Positions 55,480-64,000 of a stretch of DNA of 64,000 nt are shown in pieces. This stretch comes from Syngnathus acus (lineage: Eukaryota > Chordata > Actinopteri > Syngnathiformes > Syngnathidae). A model generated the notes under the pieces. It was not told where the DNA came from. It saw nothing but the letters and a program-made list of their open reading frames with translations, and did not search any database. The stretch lies in the NCBI RefSeq assembly GCF_901709675.1, contig NC_051088.1, forward strand, positions 496,001 through 560,000, written 5' to 3'. The position numbers were made by a program, and so were the translations under genes. Numbering within the stretch: the first letter of the stretch is position 1; each line of letters begins with the position of its first letter.

Positions 55480-55815
55480 TGCCACGGATCGGAGTGGAAA
55501 TGGAGCAGGGCGACCAAGTGTAGCTTGGACCAGGGTTTATTGCCGAACACAAACTAACAGACTCGGTAAACTGACATGACTCACTAACAAAACCAACAAC
55601 AGAAACTGAACAGAGACGTGAAACAAAAAGACAGAGTGACATTGACAATGATCAGACAGGGAGTGACACACAGACAGGACTTAAATACAAGACGGGTAAC
55701 AAGAGGCAGGTGACTGAGATTACAATGATTGTGAGGTAACACAGGAGGGGAGGGGCGACGCGAACAGAAACCATGACAACCTACTTAATAGAGCAACCCG
55801 GGACGAGTCCTGACA
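55480..55815 (-). repeat. Family 2 5' LTR
   Basis: 336 bp. The minus-strand TATTTAAG occupies 55687-55680 and the predicted start is 55657, 30 nt away, reading GTCTGATCATT. An AATAAA signal is present near 55545 on the minus strand. Confidence 0.9.
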
Positions 55816-55819
55816 TGTT

Positions 55820-56232
55820 TCAACGAAGCACAGCGCGGCGGATCTGCTGAAGTCCGTGTTCCTTGAAGTGAGGAGCAGGAGTTCGTCCATCTTGTTTGCC
55901 AGGGAGCGGACATTCGTCAGATGAATTGATGGTAGGGCAGACCAGAACCCTCTCTGCCTCAGCTTTACGAGGGCTCCGGCGCGTTTGCCGCGTCTTCTTC
56001 GACGTGCTAGCTCTTATAGCACCGCCGCTCCGGCTAAAATCTCCGTCAAACAGTCTGGATCAGAGAGAACAGGAGAGAAAATACCAGGAGAGGACTGTCC
56101 GATGTTTAACAGCGCTTCTCTGGTAAAAGTGATCTGGGATGGACAGCAGAGGACACAGAAAACACACAAAATAAGACAAAGTTACAGAGAGCGACTCACC
56201 GTGGCGGCCATCCGCGGCGCCATCATGACGTC
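55820..56232 (-). mobile_element. Rex1/Babar-type LINE 5' fragment
   Basis: Matches 2230-2635 (5' end of LINE copy A): AAAGCACAGCGCGGCGGATC near 55828 and the GCGGCGCCATCATGACG end near 56215. The rest of the LINE is absent; the family 2 LTR element borders it. Confidence 0.85.
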
Positions 56233-56244
56233 ATCCAAATAGAA

Positions 56245-57145
56245 AGACTGGATGACTCAAAACTTTCTCAAACTAAACGGTAACAAAACGGAGATCATCA
56301 TCTTCGGTCCTAAATCCAGCCTCCCCACCTACCAAACTTCACACTCTGCATTGACGGCCACTCTGTCACTCCCTCCCCCTAGTCAAAAATCTTGGAATTT
56401 ATATAGACCCTACACTCTCCTTCAAACCACATATCAACCACGTTACAAAAACATCCTTCTTTCATCTACGAAACATTGCACGCCTTAGACACTTTCTTTC
56501 CACCCCTGCAGCAGAGACATTAATTCATGCATTTATCACCTCCAGACTGGACTACTGCAATAGCATCCTGTATGGTCTCCCCTCAACTGTCCTTCACAAA
56601 CTGCAATATGTTCAAAACTCTGCTGCCCGACTGCTCATCCACTCACCCAGCAGACAGCACATCACCCCTGTCCTCCGTCATCTTCACTGGCTTCCCATAA
56701 AACAGCGCATACATTTCAAGATCCTTTTCACCACATACAAGGCCCTAAACAACCTTGCCCCCCCACTACCTGTCTGAACTCCTGCATCGCTATACCCCCA
56801 CCCGCCGACTCCGCTCTGCTGACGCCAACCTACTCACCCCCACTACCTCGACCAAATACCGGACCATTGGGGATAGAGCCTTTGCCATTTCTGCCCCCAC
56901 TCTCTGGAACTCTCTCCGCCTGACCATTCGTAATGCTGACTCCCTGCACTACTTCAAACACCATCTCAAGACCCACCTCTTCAACTCTGCTTATCACACC
57001 TAACTCATCGTGTGTGTGTGTGTGCGTGCACGTGTGTGTGTGTGTGTGTGTGTGCGTGTGTGTGTGTGCGTATGTATGTGCGCGATTATGCGTGAATTTT
57101 CTATGCAAAGCGGCTTTGAGTATTTAGAAAAGCACTATATAAAAC
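56245..57145 (+). mobile_element. L2-type LINE 3' end
   Basis: Plus-strand RT C-terminal block: NFLKLNGNKTEIIIFGPKSS (56262), SRLDYCNSILYGLP (56550), VQNSAARLLIHSPS, HLHWLPIKQRIHFKILFTTY (56680) and PTLWNSLRLTIRNADSLHYF (56900), then a 3' UTR ending ATATAAAACCGATC with ATT repeats. One frame change near 56380 and another near 56755. This is the usual L2 3' end; it is a separate copy from the one at 19.7 kb because itpr3 exons lie between them. Confidence 0.87.
57010..57070. repeat. (TG)n microsatellite in the L2 3' UTR
   Basis: Interrupted GTGTGTGCG run. Confidence 0.9.
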
Positions 57146-57164
57146 CGATCTATTATTATTAGTG

Positions 57165-58255
57165 TGAAGGTGAAGACCTTCACACTATTGTTATTCCTGT
57201 ACTTTATTATTATTCTACATCTTCCGCTCACTTTTTCGCTGATTAACTACTTCCACATACTTCAACCGATTCACTCCGTTCCACTTTTCACTTATTCCAA
57301 ATATTCATGACATGGGTGATTACATTTTTTTCCTTCCAAATATTTTCCGTTTTCACAAAATTCACAAATTTCCGGCAATTTTTTCCCCATTCATTCTTAA
57401 TGGCAGATTCAACATTTCACATTTACGTTGTTCCAGTTTGAAATTCACATAATTCAACACATTCAAATCACATTGGGGACATTCCCAAACTTGCCAAATT
57501 CAAAATTTTCACGTTTTCATCTTTTATTTTGAAATTCACACCCAATTCACCAATATTTCCTTTTTCCCTTCTCATTTCTACATTTTTCAACCGATTCAAC
57601 CCATTCCAACTTTCAACTGTTCATCATTTTTCTACCTATTCCACAACTTCCCAAAAACTTCACATCTTTTATTTTGAAATTCACACCCAACTCCTTTTCC
57701 CCATCTCATTTCTACATTTTTCAACCGATTCAACCCATTCCAACTTTCAACTGTTAATCATTTTTCTACCTATTCCACAACTTCCCACTTACCAAAAACT
57801 TCACATCTTTTATTTTGAAATTCACACCCAATTCCTTTTTCCCTTCTCATTTCTACATTTTTCAACCGATTCAACCCATTCCAACTTTCAACTGTTGATC
57901 ATTTTTCTACCTATTCCACAACTTCCCACTTACCAAAAACTTCACATCTTTTATTTTGAAATTCACACCCAATTCCTTTTTCCTTTCTCATTTCTACATT
58001 TTTCAACCGATTCAACCCATTCCAACTTTCAACTGTTCATCATTTTCTACCTATTCCACAACTTCCCACTTACCAAAAACTTCATCTTTTATTTTGAAAT
58101 TCACACCCAATTCTCCAATATTTCCTTTTTCCCTTCTCATTTCTACATTTTTCAACCGATTCAACTCGTTTCAACATCATTCTGCAACATTCCTTAAATA
58201 TTTATTCAACTTCTTCACCTTCACACGTAATTTCTTCAGGAATTGCAAATTCTAG
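57165..58255. repeat. AT-rich minisatellite with inverted ends
   Basis: Five units share TTTTTCAACCGATTCAACCC and GAAATTCACACCCAATTC, starting at about 57581, 57715, 57856, 57997 and 58146 (spacing 134-149). The block opens with TGTGAAGGTGAAGACCTTCA (itself palindromic) and closes with CTTCACCTTCACACG near 58215, an inverted pair. Long readings through it arise from the lack of stops in the pyrimidine-rich strand. Confidence 0.8.
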
Positions 58256-58259
58256 TTAT

Positions 58260-58915
58260 TATTAAAGCTCCTCTTGCTGCTCTGCAGCCTTGAGCTGCGG
58301 CTGGAACAGTGAACCTGCGCACTGTGGCATCATTGTCTTTCGGTCTGACAAATATACTTGCGGCCTCATCATTTTTCATCTTTCTATGTTTTGTCTCTTG
58401 TTTTTGTTCTCTTATCTCCTGTGACACTCAAATACTTTCTTGCACATTTGAATTCTCTCTCTTTTCTGTCCTTTCTCAGCCCCTTTTCTTCCTAGCCACA
58501 CTCTCCTCCAAAACTTCTACCACTTCTTCCACATTTCAACTTTCAACTTTCCTTCTACTCCATACTTTTTCTTCCACTTCGGCATATATCGCATACAATT
58601 AAGAAATCTACTCGTCATGTACTTCTCATCTCCGTCAAGAGCTCCTTTATTTGGAGATTTACAGTTTTCATTTCCCATCTTAATTTAGTATTTTAGGTTT
58701 TTACATTTGTTTTCCTTTTTTTCTTTGAGGATCCTCAATGCAGGTTTAAATTGACCTTTCAACAAATTACTAGCTTGATTTATTGCCGTGGATTATTGCT
58801 AAAATTGCTTTTTAGTCAATTTATCCGACCAGTCACACTCTCAACCACACAAACTGTAGCGCTTTTTTCTTTCTTTCAGGCCTATTCAGGACTGGTGTAA
58901 AACCCTCCCAAACAG
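58260..58915. other. Intron sequence, nothing recognised
   Basis: Pyrimidine-rich, without a convincing gene or repeat. Confidence 0.4.
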
Positions 58916-58919
58916 CTTG

Positions 58920-59310
58920 GAAAAATGGACAAAAAAGAATCTAAGCCCTTCTTCGATTAAGAAAAAGAAGCTCTGGTTTTCTTAGCCTGTTACTTCCACT
59001 GGGACTCGAACACAAGCAGTTTCTTGGCTCGGAAAAACAGACAAAGAAAAATGTACGCTCTTCTTTGATTAAAAAAAAGAAGCTCTGTGTTTCTTTGCCC
59101 GTTCCTTCCACTGGGACTCTAACCCAAGCTGTATCTCTTAGTTCGGACAAACCAAAGCCGTCCTCATGGCTCGGACAAACCAAAGCCGTATCTCATGGCT
59201 TGGAAAAACAGACAAAGAAGAATCTACGCCCTTCTTCGATTAACGAAAAAGCTCTGTTTTTCTTAACCTGTTCCTTCCACTGGGACTTGAACCCAAGCCG
59301 TATCTTCTGC
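58920..59310 (-). repeat. Tandem repeat with tRNA B-box-like motif
   Basis: Three units of roughly 120-180 bp, each with CTTCCACTGGGACT on the plus strand, i.e. a GGTTCGAGTCCCAGTGG-like B box on the minus strand, next to AAGAAGCTCTG and CTTCTTCGATTAA. No A box was identified. Confidence 0.6.
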
Positions 59311-59344
59311 ACTTTTCACTTAAACATTTCACATTAGCGCTTTC

Positions 59345-59890
59345 ACCTCACATCGGCCGTTAACTTACTTGTCTCTTGGTTCGTTGCACTTCCGGATCCC
59401 GTCAATCCACTGTTGTCAGACGAAGGCAGACCTAAGATGCTGGCCCAGCGAAGATTTGTCTTCCGAGGTCTTTCTTTACCAGGTCCTGCTAAATGGACTC
59501 TGGCCCGTCGACGGTATGCAGCACGTCGTCCTCCGTTCGTCAGCAGCGGGTATGTTGGAATCCGGGTCACGGCACCAAAATGTTAGAGTGTTGCTGACTC
59601 TAACCTCTTTGCAAGAACCACACGTGAGACAGTTTGGCCATTTTACGCCTGCTGGCGGAGAAAGCCATCTGGACACTGTGAGGTACAGTGATGCGTGAAG
59701 GCAGTCTGACTTGGACCTCTTGCAAGGGCATATTTATTGAGAGAAAACAGTGTGGGGGTGAGAGTGGACAGGTTTGGTGAACCCCCGGCCTCTGGTCAAA
59801 CCAGAGCAGGGGGCGTTTTACGACGTTGGGGAAAACAGAACAACTTTGATTGCTTCCTCTGCAGCTGGTCAACCAGTGGAGAGGATGCAA
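59345..59890 (-). mobile_element. LTR-element relic with tRNA-His-type primer site
   Basis: An LTR (59581 to about 59889, minus orientation, AATAAATATGCCC near 59745) is followed by TGGTGCCGTGACCCGGAT at 59577-59560 on the minus strand, a one-mismatch complement of a tRNA-His 3' end as I remember it. About 200 bases of leader follow and the rest is lost. The LTR is related to the solo LTR at 29157. The element type (ERV, BEL or other) cannot be told. Confidence 0.65.
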
Positions 59891-59988
59891 GCACTTTATT
59901 TTACTATACGGTTTGATGGTATGGCATATGGATTTTGGAATGAAGGTTGACATTCTCACTTTCAAAATGTGGCGTGCCATCTGCTCAG

Positions 59989-60240
59989 GTACCAGCTGAA
60001 GCTATTTGCCAGAATGTGTTTGGACCGCCAGTACCTGGCCATTGACGAAATCTCCAAGCAGCTGGATGTGGAGCTCATCTTCCTGTGCATGATGGATGAG
60101 ACGCTACCATTTGATCTGCGAGCATCCTTCTGTCGACTGATGCTGCACGCTCACGTGGATCGAGATCCGCAGGAATTAGTCACACCTGTCAAGTTTGCTC
60201 GACTTTGGACTGAGATCCCCACTTCCATCACTATCAAAGA
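59989..60240 (+). CDS. itpr3: itpr3-like exon E
   Basis: 252-bp exon with acceptor CTGCTCAG and donor GTAAGT (60241). It completes the Arg codon and reads [20 protein letters not shown], then [40 protein letters not shown] and [10 protein letters not shown]. The LIFLCM and [11 protein letters not shown] forms fit subtype 3 better than 1 or 2. It ends with GA of a split codon; the gene continues past the window. Confidence 0.97.
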
Positions 60241-60660
60241 GTAAGTCGTTGTAGAAGAGGGTTTGGGTGGTCGGATTTGTTTCTTTGTATGCTATGATTG
60301 AACATTTTCCTGGATTTGCAGTGAAGTTAAAGTGCCCAATATGAATCTAATACCTTTTTATTCTGAACAATTAACATGTACCCTTAAATGGGAGTTTGCA
60401 GTTTCAAGCATCACTTCACTACCCCCCCCCCCCCCACACACACACACACATACTAAAACAGCAAATTACAAATCTGAATTACAAGTAACCAATATAACAT
60501 AGATGGTACCATTATCCATATTTATCCATATTTGTTAATTTACATGTACCCTTAACTCCCGGTGTAAAAGTTCCTTCATTTCTTTTTACTAACGATACAC
60601 TTTAACCAGTTATCTTGCCTGTAACTATGAAATATTCATATTCATGCACTATTTGTGCTC
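60241..60660. other. Intron sequence with a short (C)n(CA)n run
   Basis: A mononucleotide C run followed by CACA at 60423-60449; otherwise no feature. Confidence 0.5.
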
Positions 60661-61109
60661 AGTTCATTTATTTAGAGAATGCAAAGTCCCTAAGCCAAGC
60701 AGTTGCCTCCTGGTCTGCTGTATGGAGGGTGACTAACCCTCCTTTAAGTCTGTGGAGAGGACAAACTTCTATGATGTGTTCCATGGTTTGTTCCTCTTCA
60801 CAAGCACACAGTGGGGTGGGGCTACTGCCCCATTTGTGAAGGCTGGCCAAGCAGGGGCCATGTCCAGTCCTGAAACGATTGAGTGTGGACCACTGTCTTC
60901 TTGGGAGGTTGGTGCCAGGGACCTATTGGTTGGGGTCTGGCACCAAGTGTTTGTTTGGGACCTCCTTGGACTCGCATTCCATTTTCCAAGCCAACTGGAT
61001 GGTGAAGTCGGTTGGTGGGATGTTCTTCCAAATTGGTCATCTGGACGGTACTCGAACAGTGGGTGGGTTGTAGATGTCTGTATTGATTGGTAGATGGGGA
61101 GACTTTTTG

Positions 61110-61847
61110 ATCTTTTACATTTAGTTTAGTTTAGTTTATTCGCGCAATATCCAAGACATACATGATACAACAAACAGTATTACACAGTCGGATGCGTGAA
61201 AGGTCACCCAAGCAAGCTATTTAAAGCTTTTAATAGGGGGCCCTAGCAGTAGACACACAATAAACATACAACAAGTAATAGATACTAGTCTCAGTATTCT
61301 GGTTACACTGGATTTGATGTGAAGTACATTAGCAATCGATAAATTAATAACAGGACACAGGTGTTCATGCGATTAATAATCAGCACATTAAACATACATT
61401 GATAGGAGTTGATTTTTTAGATTTGCCTTGAAGATGGATACGGATTGCAACATTTTTTAGTGTTTCGTCAATCTCATTCCAAATCTGTGGCCCTCTGCAC
61501 ACAATGCTAAAGCTTGTAGATTTTAGTTTCTGTTTTTTCCCAATGATTAGATTGCTATTCCTGGTGGTGTAGGTGTGGCTGGGAGTACAGATTGGGATGA
61601 GTTGACAGAGTTTATGGTTTCGTTTATGGACAGTCTGATACATGACGCAAGCATTCTGGAAATAGTTGTGTTCAACAAGCCTCAGAAGATTGTGTCGGTG
61701 GAAGATTGTTTTTGTGGGGGCGTTAAACTCAGACCATGTTATGGCACGTATGACCTTTTTCTGAAGTATCTCAAGCTTTTTTAAATGGGTTGGAAATGTG
61801 TTACACCATATAATATTGCAATATTTTAAATGAGGTTCAAACAAGGA
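61110..61847 (-). mobile_element. 5'-truncated LINE inside the jockey/I element
   Basis: Minus-strand C-terminal RT sequence SLFEPHLKYCNIIWCNTFPT, LEILQKKVIRAITWSEFN and SIVCRGPQIWNEIDETLKN, then a 3' UTR with a (TTTAG)n-type run at 61125-61142 (plus-strand reading). It joins the host LINE after THKMLQK at 61848. The clade is not identified. Confidence 0.75.
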
Positions 61848-62215
61848 TTTTTGAAGCATCTTATGAGTGGCTGCTTCTCGCCGGATATTTCGGGGGGTAT
61901 ATTTGATAGGACAGGAAGCCAGGGGAGTGGTGTTGAGTGGACAGTCCCGGTTATGGTCCTCATGGTTGTGTTGAGCTGGGTGTCCACATGGTGTGTATGG
62001 GGGGACCTTGACCAGACAGGGGCACAATACTCAGCTGCAGAGTATGCAAGGGCCAGTGCTGAGGTGCGCAGTGTGGAGGCTGCTGCCCCCCATTTTACAC
62101 CAGTGAAATTGCAGAGCAGGTTGTTCCTTGATTTAACTTTGGCTGCCGTCCCTTTTAGGTGTTCCTTGAAAGATAGGGTCCGGTCAAGGGTCACTCCAAG
62201 GTAGATTGGGTTGTC

Positions 62216-62490
62216 AAGTCAAGTCAAGTTTATTTGTATAGCCCTAAATCACAAGCAGTCTCAAAGGGCTTCACATAGACAACAATTGACAATTATTCTC
62301 AAAGCATCCCCTGATCTTAAGCTCCCAAAAGGGCAAGGAAAAACTCAAAAAACCCTGCCAGGGGAAAATGAGAAACCTTGAGAAGGGACCACAGATGGAA
62401 GGATCCCCCTTTCAGGATCACCAGGTTGAAATGGATGCAGAGAGGGCACAAATAATACATAATATGAAAATCAAAAAAAGTGGATGTAGG
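62216..62490 (+). repeat. Common fish interspersed repeat
   Basis: Same family as 29845-30290: TTTATTTGTATAGCCCTAAA at 62230 and CCCCTGATCTTAAGCTCCC. Inserted in the jockey/I LINE between LGGLKLNHA and IYLGVTLD. Confidence 0.75.
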
Positions 62491-62764
62491 CGTGGTTCAG
62501 CTTGAGTCCACCCAGGTAGATGTTTAGTTCTCTGGCGGCTTTTGCATTATGGAGATGGAATACGCTGGATCCAGTTTTTGAACAAACTGTATGAAATGCC
62601 TTAAATTTACATGAGTTTCAAATTATTTTTGCCTCGTGAACATTTAAACAGGAGTTATAAGAAATGCAATTTTGTCTGTTATTATTAAAACTTAGAACAA
62701 GTGAATTTTGCTCTTGTTATTTACATTCTTACAGAAAGTAATAGTTTGTGTCATGTCTACAGGT

Positions 62765-63290
62765 TCATAACATCAACAGTATTAACATGGCCACTTCGTA
62801 GCTTGCTTTAGTAAAATTTACTTTTGACTCACAGCCCCGCGTGAAGAATCGCTTTTGTGATGCCAGTTCAGCTTGGAGCTGCTTCACTTTATCAGCGCGG
62901 TCACTCCCTGTTAGCTTGTTGTATGTGTTAGCATGTTTAGTCTGATAGTGTCTCTTTAGGTTGAAATCCTCAAACAAGACAACCGTCTCTTTACAAATTA
63001 GACAAACACAATTACCTTGATTTTCAGTGAAGAAGTATTGTAATTCCCATTTCTCTTGAAAGTGACGGCCCTCAATGTCTACTTTCCTCGTTTTCTTTGC
63101 AGTCACGATGGCAGAAATGAGCGGAGAGGGGTGGTGCAGCCACCCTTTGGTAATAGGAGGAATTAAAGTTTCAAGTTTCATGATTTTTTTATTCAGTTTG
63201 ACAGTGCAGGCAGGCCATAAATAATAAATTATAAGACCGAAGCTGCGGGCCGTATGAAATTTGACAGGGGGCCGGATTTGGACATGCCTG
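62765..63290 (-). pseudogene. hAT element 5' end and transposase N-terminus
   Basis: The terminus-like CAGGCATGTCCAAATCC at 63290 is followed on the minus strand by KTRKVDIEGRHFQEKWELQY and VCLICKETVVLFEDFNLKRH, then YQTKHA, a C2-H2 BED-type finger, and TGSDRADKVKQLQAELASQK. Only the N-terminal region is present. It is related to the residue inside the hAT MITE at 34894. Confidence 0.78.
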
Positions 63291-63299
63291 GCATAGATG

Positions 63300-63899
63300 A
63301 ATTTCCAGGATGGTGGTGGGTAGGTCATTTGTGTAGAGGTTGAACAATGTTGGAGCTAAAACTGAGCCTTGTAGCAGCCCGTTTGTCTGCCTTCTCCATG
63401 CACTCGTGTTCTGACCGAGGTGAACTCTGAACCTTCTGTTTGTCAGCAGAGTTTGTATTATTCCCGTTGCCCAGGCAGGGAGCGCTTTTGTGAGTTTGAA
63501 TAGGAGGCCTTTGTGCAAGACAGTATCATAGGCGGCTGTGAGATCGAGAAACACAGCCCCTGTCTTCAGTCTGCTCTCGAAACCATTTTCGATGAAGGTG
63601 GATAGGGCCAGTACTTGTTCTCCTGTGCTGCGGTCCCTGCGGAAGCCTGCCTGATCCACACAAAGAAGTTCTTCTACTCCTGGCGAAATACGTTGTAGAA
63701 TTAGTCGTTCCAAGATTTTGAAAGGAACACTGAGTAGGGAGATTGGGCGGTAGCTGGCTGGCAGTTTGTGGTCTTTGTCAGGTTTTGGTATGGCAATAAA
63801 TTTTGCTGTCCGCCATTTCTTTGGGATCGAGTTTGTTTTTACAATCCTAGTGTAGAATTGTGTCAACCAGGTTTGGGCTCGGAGGCCAAGGTGTTTCAT
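63300..63899 (-). pseudogene. Jockey/I-type reverse transcriptase fingers and palm
   Basis: About 200 open codons: TAKFIAIPKPDKDHKLPASY, RPISLLSVPFKILERLI, QAGFRRDRSTGEQVLAL, AVFLDLTAAYDTVLHKGL (motif A with Asp) and LQGSVLAPTLFNLYTNDLP (motif B). The frame continues upstream past the window. Motif C (YADD) should follow but is lost at the hAT insertion. Confidence 0.87.
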
Positions 63900-64000
63900 G
63901 AACTCTTGAGAGATGTTGTCATATCCTGCTGCCTTGCCACATTTTAGGCCCTGCAGGACTTTCTCCAGTTCAGCAACCTCAAAAGGCTCGGGAATTCTAT

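Larger units (their letters stand above)
54384..55815 (-). mobile_element. Short non-autonomous LTR element (family 2)
   Basis: Minus-strand relative of family 1. The 5' LTR is 55480-55815 (336 bp). The 3' LTR is cut to 54384-54592 by the neighbouring LINE end. The interior (54593-55479) lacks pol genes, starts MIRPSQRPALRPSSIS (family 1: MLRPSQRPALGPSAIS) and contains the same 31-bp repeat type. It ends with the same CCCTTGTGGGGGGG tract before the 3' LTR. Confidence 0.92.
60665..64000 (-). mobile_element. Jockey/I-type LINE split by three insertions
   Basis: Minus-strand RT blocks in order: 63999-63295 (fingers and palm), 62590-62490 (FHLHNAKAARELNIYLGG), 62215-61850 (IYLGVTLDRTLSFKEHL) and 61100-60665 (LNRFRTGHGPCLASLHKW, then CACEEEQTMEHIIEVCP). 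The gaps hold a hAT fragment (about 62600-63290), a common fish repeat (62216-62490) and a different LINE (about 61110-61847). It extends beyond the window. Jockey/I placement is by remembered motif style. Confidence 0.82.

Noticed and set aside
19700-57145. A single L2 element broken into 19.7-22.7 kb and 56.2-57.1 kb parts
   Set aside because: itpr3 exons C and D lie between the parts, so they must be separate insertions.
57529-58197. 222-codon Phe/His-rich reading
   Set aside because: It mirrors the AT-rich minisatellite, with unit lengths that change frame; composition artefact.

Overview
This is vertebrate nuclear DNA, most likely from a percomorph-type teleost. It contains five spliced exons of an inositol 1,4,5-trisphosphate receptor gene (itpr3-like, + strand) in introns packed with fish retroelements: Rex1/Babar, Rex3, L2, L1 and jockey/I LINEs, V-SINEs, Tc1, pogo and hAT DNA transposons, and Ty3 chromovirus-type LTR elements. 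No bacterial-style operons, CRISPR arrays or canonical RNA genes were seen.

Host gene: exons at 17655-17827, 17896-18015, 32148-32229, 36090-36205 and 59989-60240 all have AG/GT borders and keep one reading frame. Their introns are 68 bp, 14.1 kb, 3.9 kb and 23.8 kb, and almost all of the large ones is transposon sequence. A second, unidentified minus-strand transcription unit (possibly a decaying gene) lies at 14423-16710, with four frame-consistent splice junctions.

Layout: 1-2640 Rex1-type LINE; 2800-7950 an L1-clade fragment split by a Rex3 insertion with a 12-bp target duplication; 7953-8212 an array of the palindrome AGACGTCT; 8231-8535 a tRNA-derived SINE; 9159-13744 a decayed chromovirus with 307-bp LTRs and TCTGT duplications; 14.4-17.6 kb the minus-strand gene and V-SINEs; 17.6-18.0 kb itpr3 exons; 19.7-22.7 kb a plus-strand L2 with insertions; 23.2-25.5 kb a second Rex1-type copy; 26.6-27.2 kb a tRNA-like tandem array; 27.3-31.8 kb LINE, hAT, LTR and Tc1 relics; 32.3-34.6 kb a second Rex3; 34.9-35.9 kb a hAT MITE; 36.4-41.5 kb a pogo-type element holding an intact 1001-codon LINE; 42.6-44.9 kb a pogo-type element carrying a 251-bp satellite; 44.95-49.3 kb a Tc1 split by a Rex1 LINE; 49.3-52.6 kb a second Tc1 (open transposase) split by a very young short LTR element; 53-57.1 kb Rex1 derivatives, a second short LTR element and an L2 3' end; 57.2-58.3 kb an AT-rich minisatellite; 59.3-59.9 kb an LTR relic with a tRNA-His-type primer site; 60.7-64 kb a jockey/I LINE invaded three times.

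Most notable: three LTR elements (the chromovirus and two short elements without recognisable pol) each have a TATA motif exactly 30 nt upstream of a sequence whose first 10-11 nt are complementary to the site just inside the 5' LTR. This is the arrangement of Tf1/sushi-type self-priming. Between the two short families the paired bases covary (G:C versus T:A). These short elements have 31-bp tandem repeats that can form small stem-loops, and their first ATG lies inside the primer site. They look like a structured, non-autonomous, self-priming LTR family that could use a chromovirus for mobilisation.
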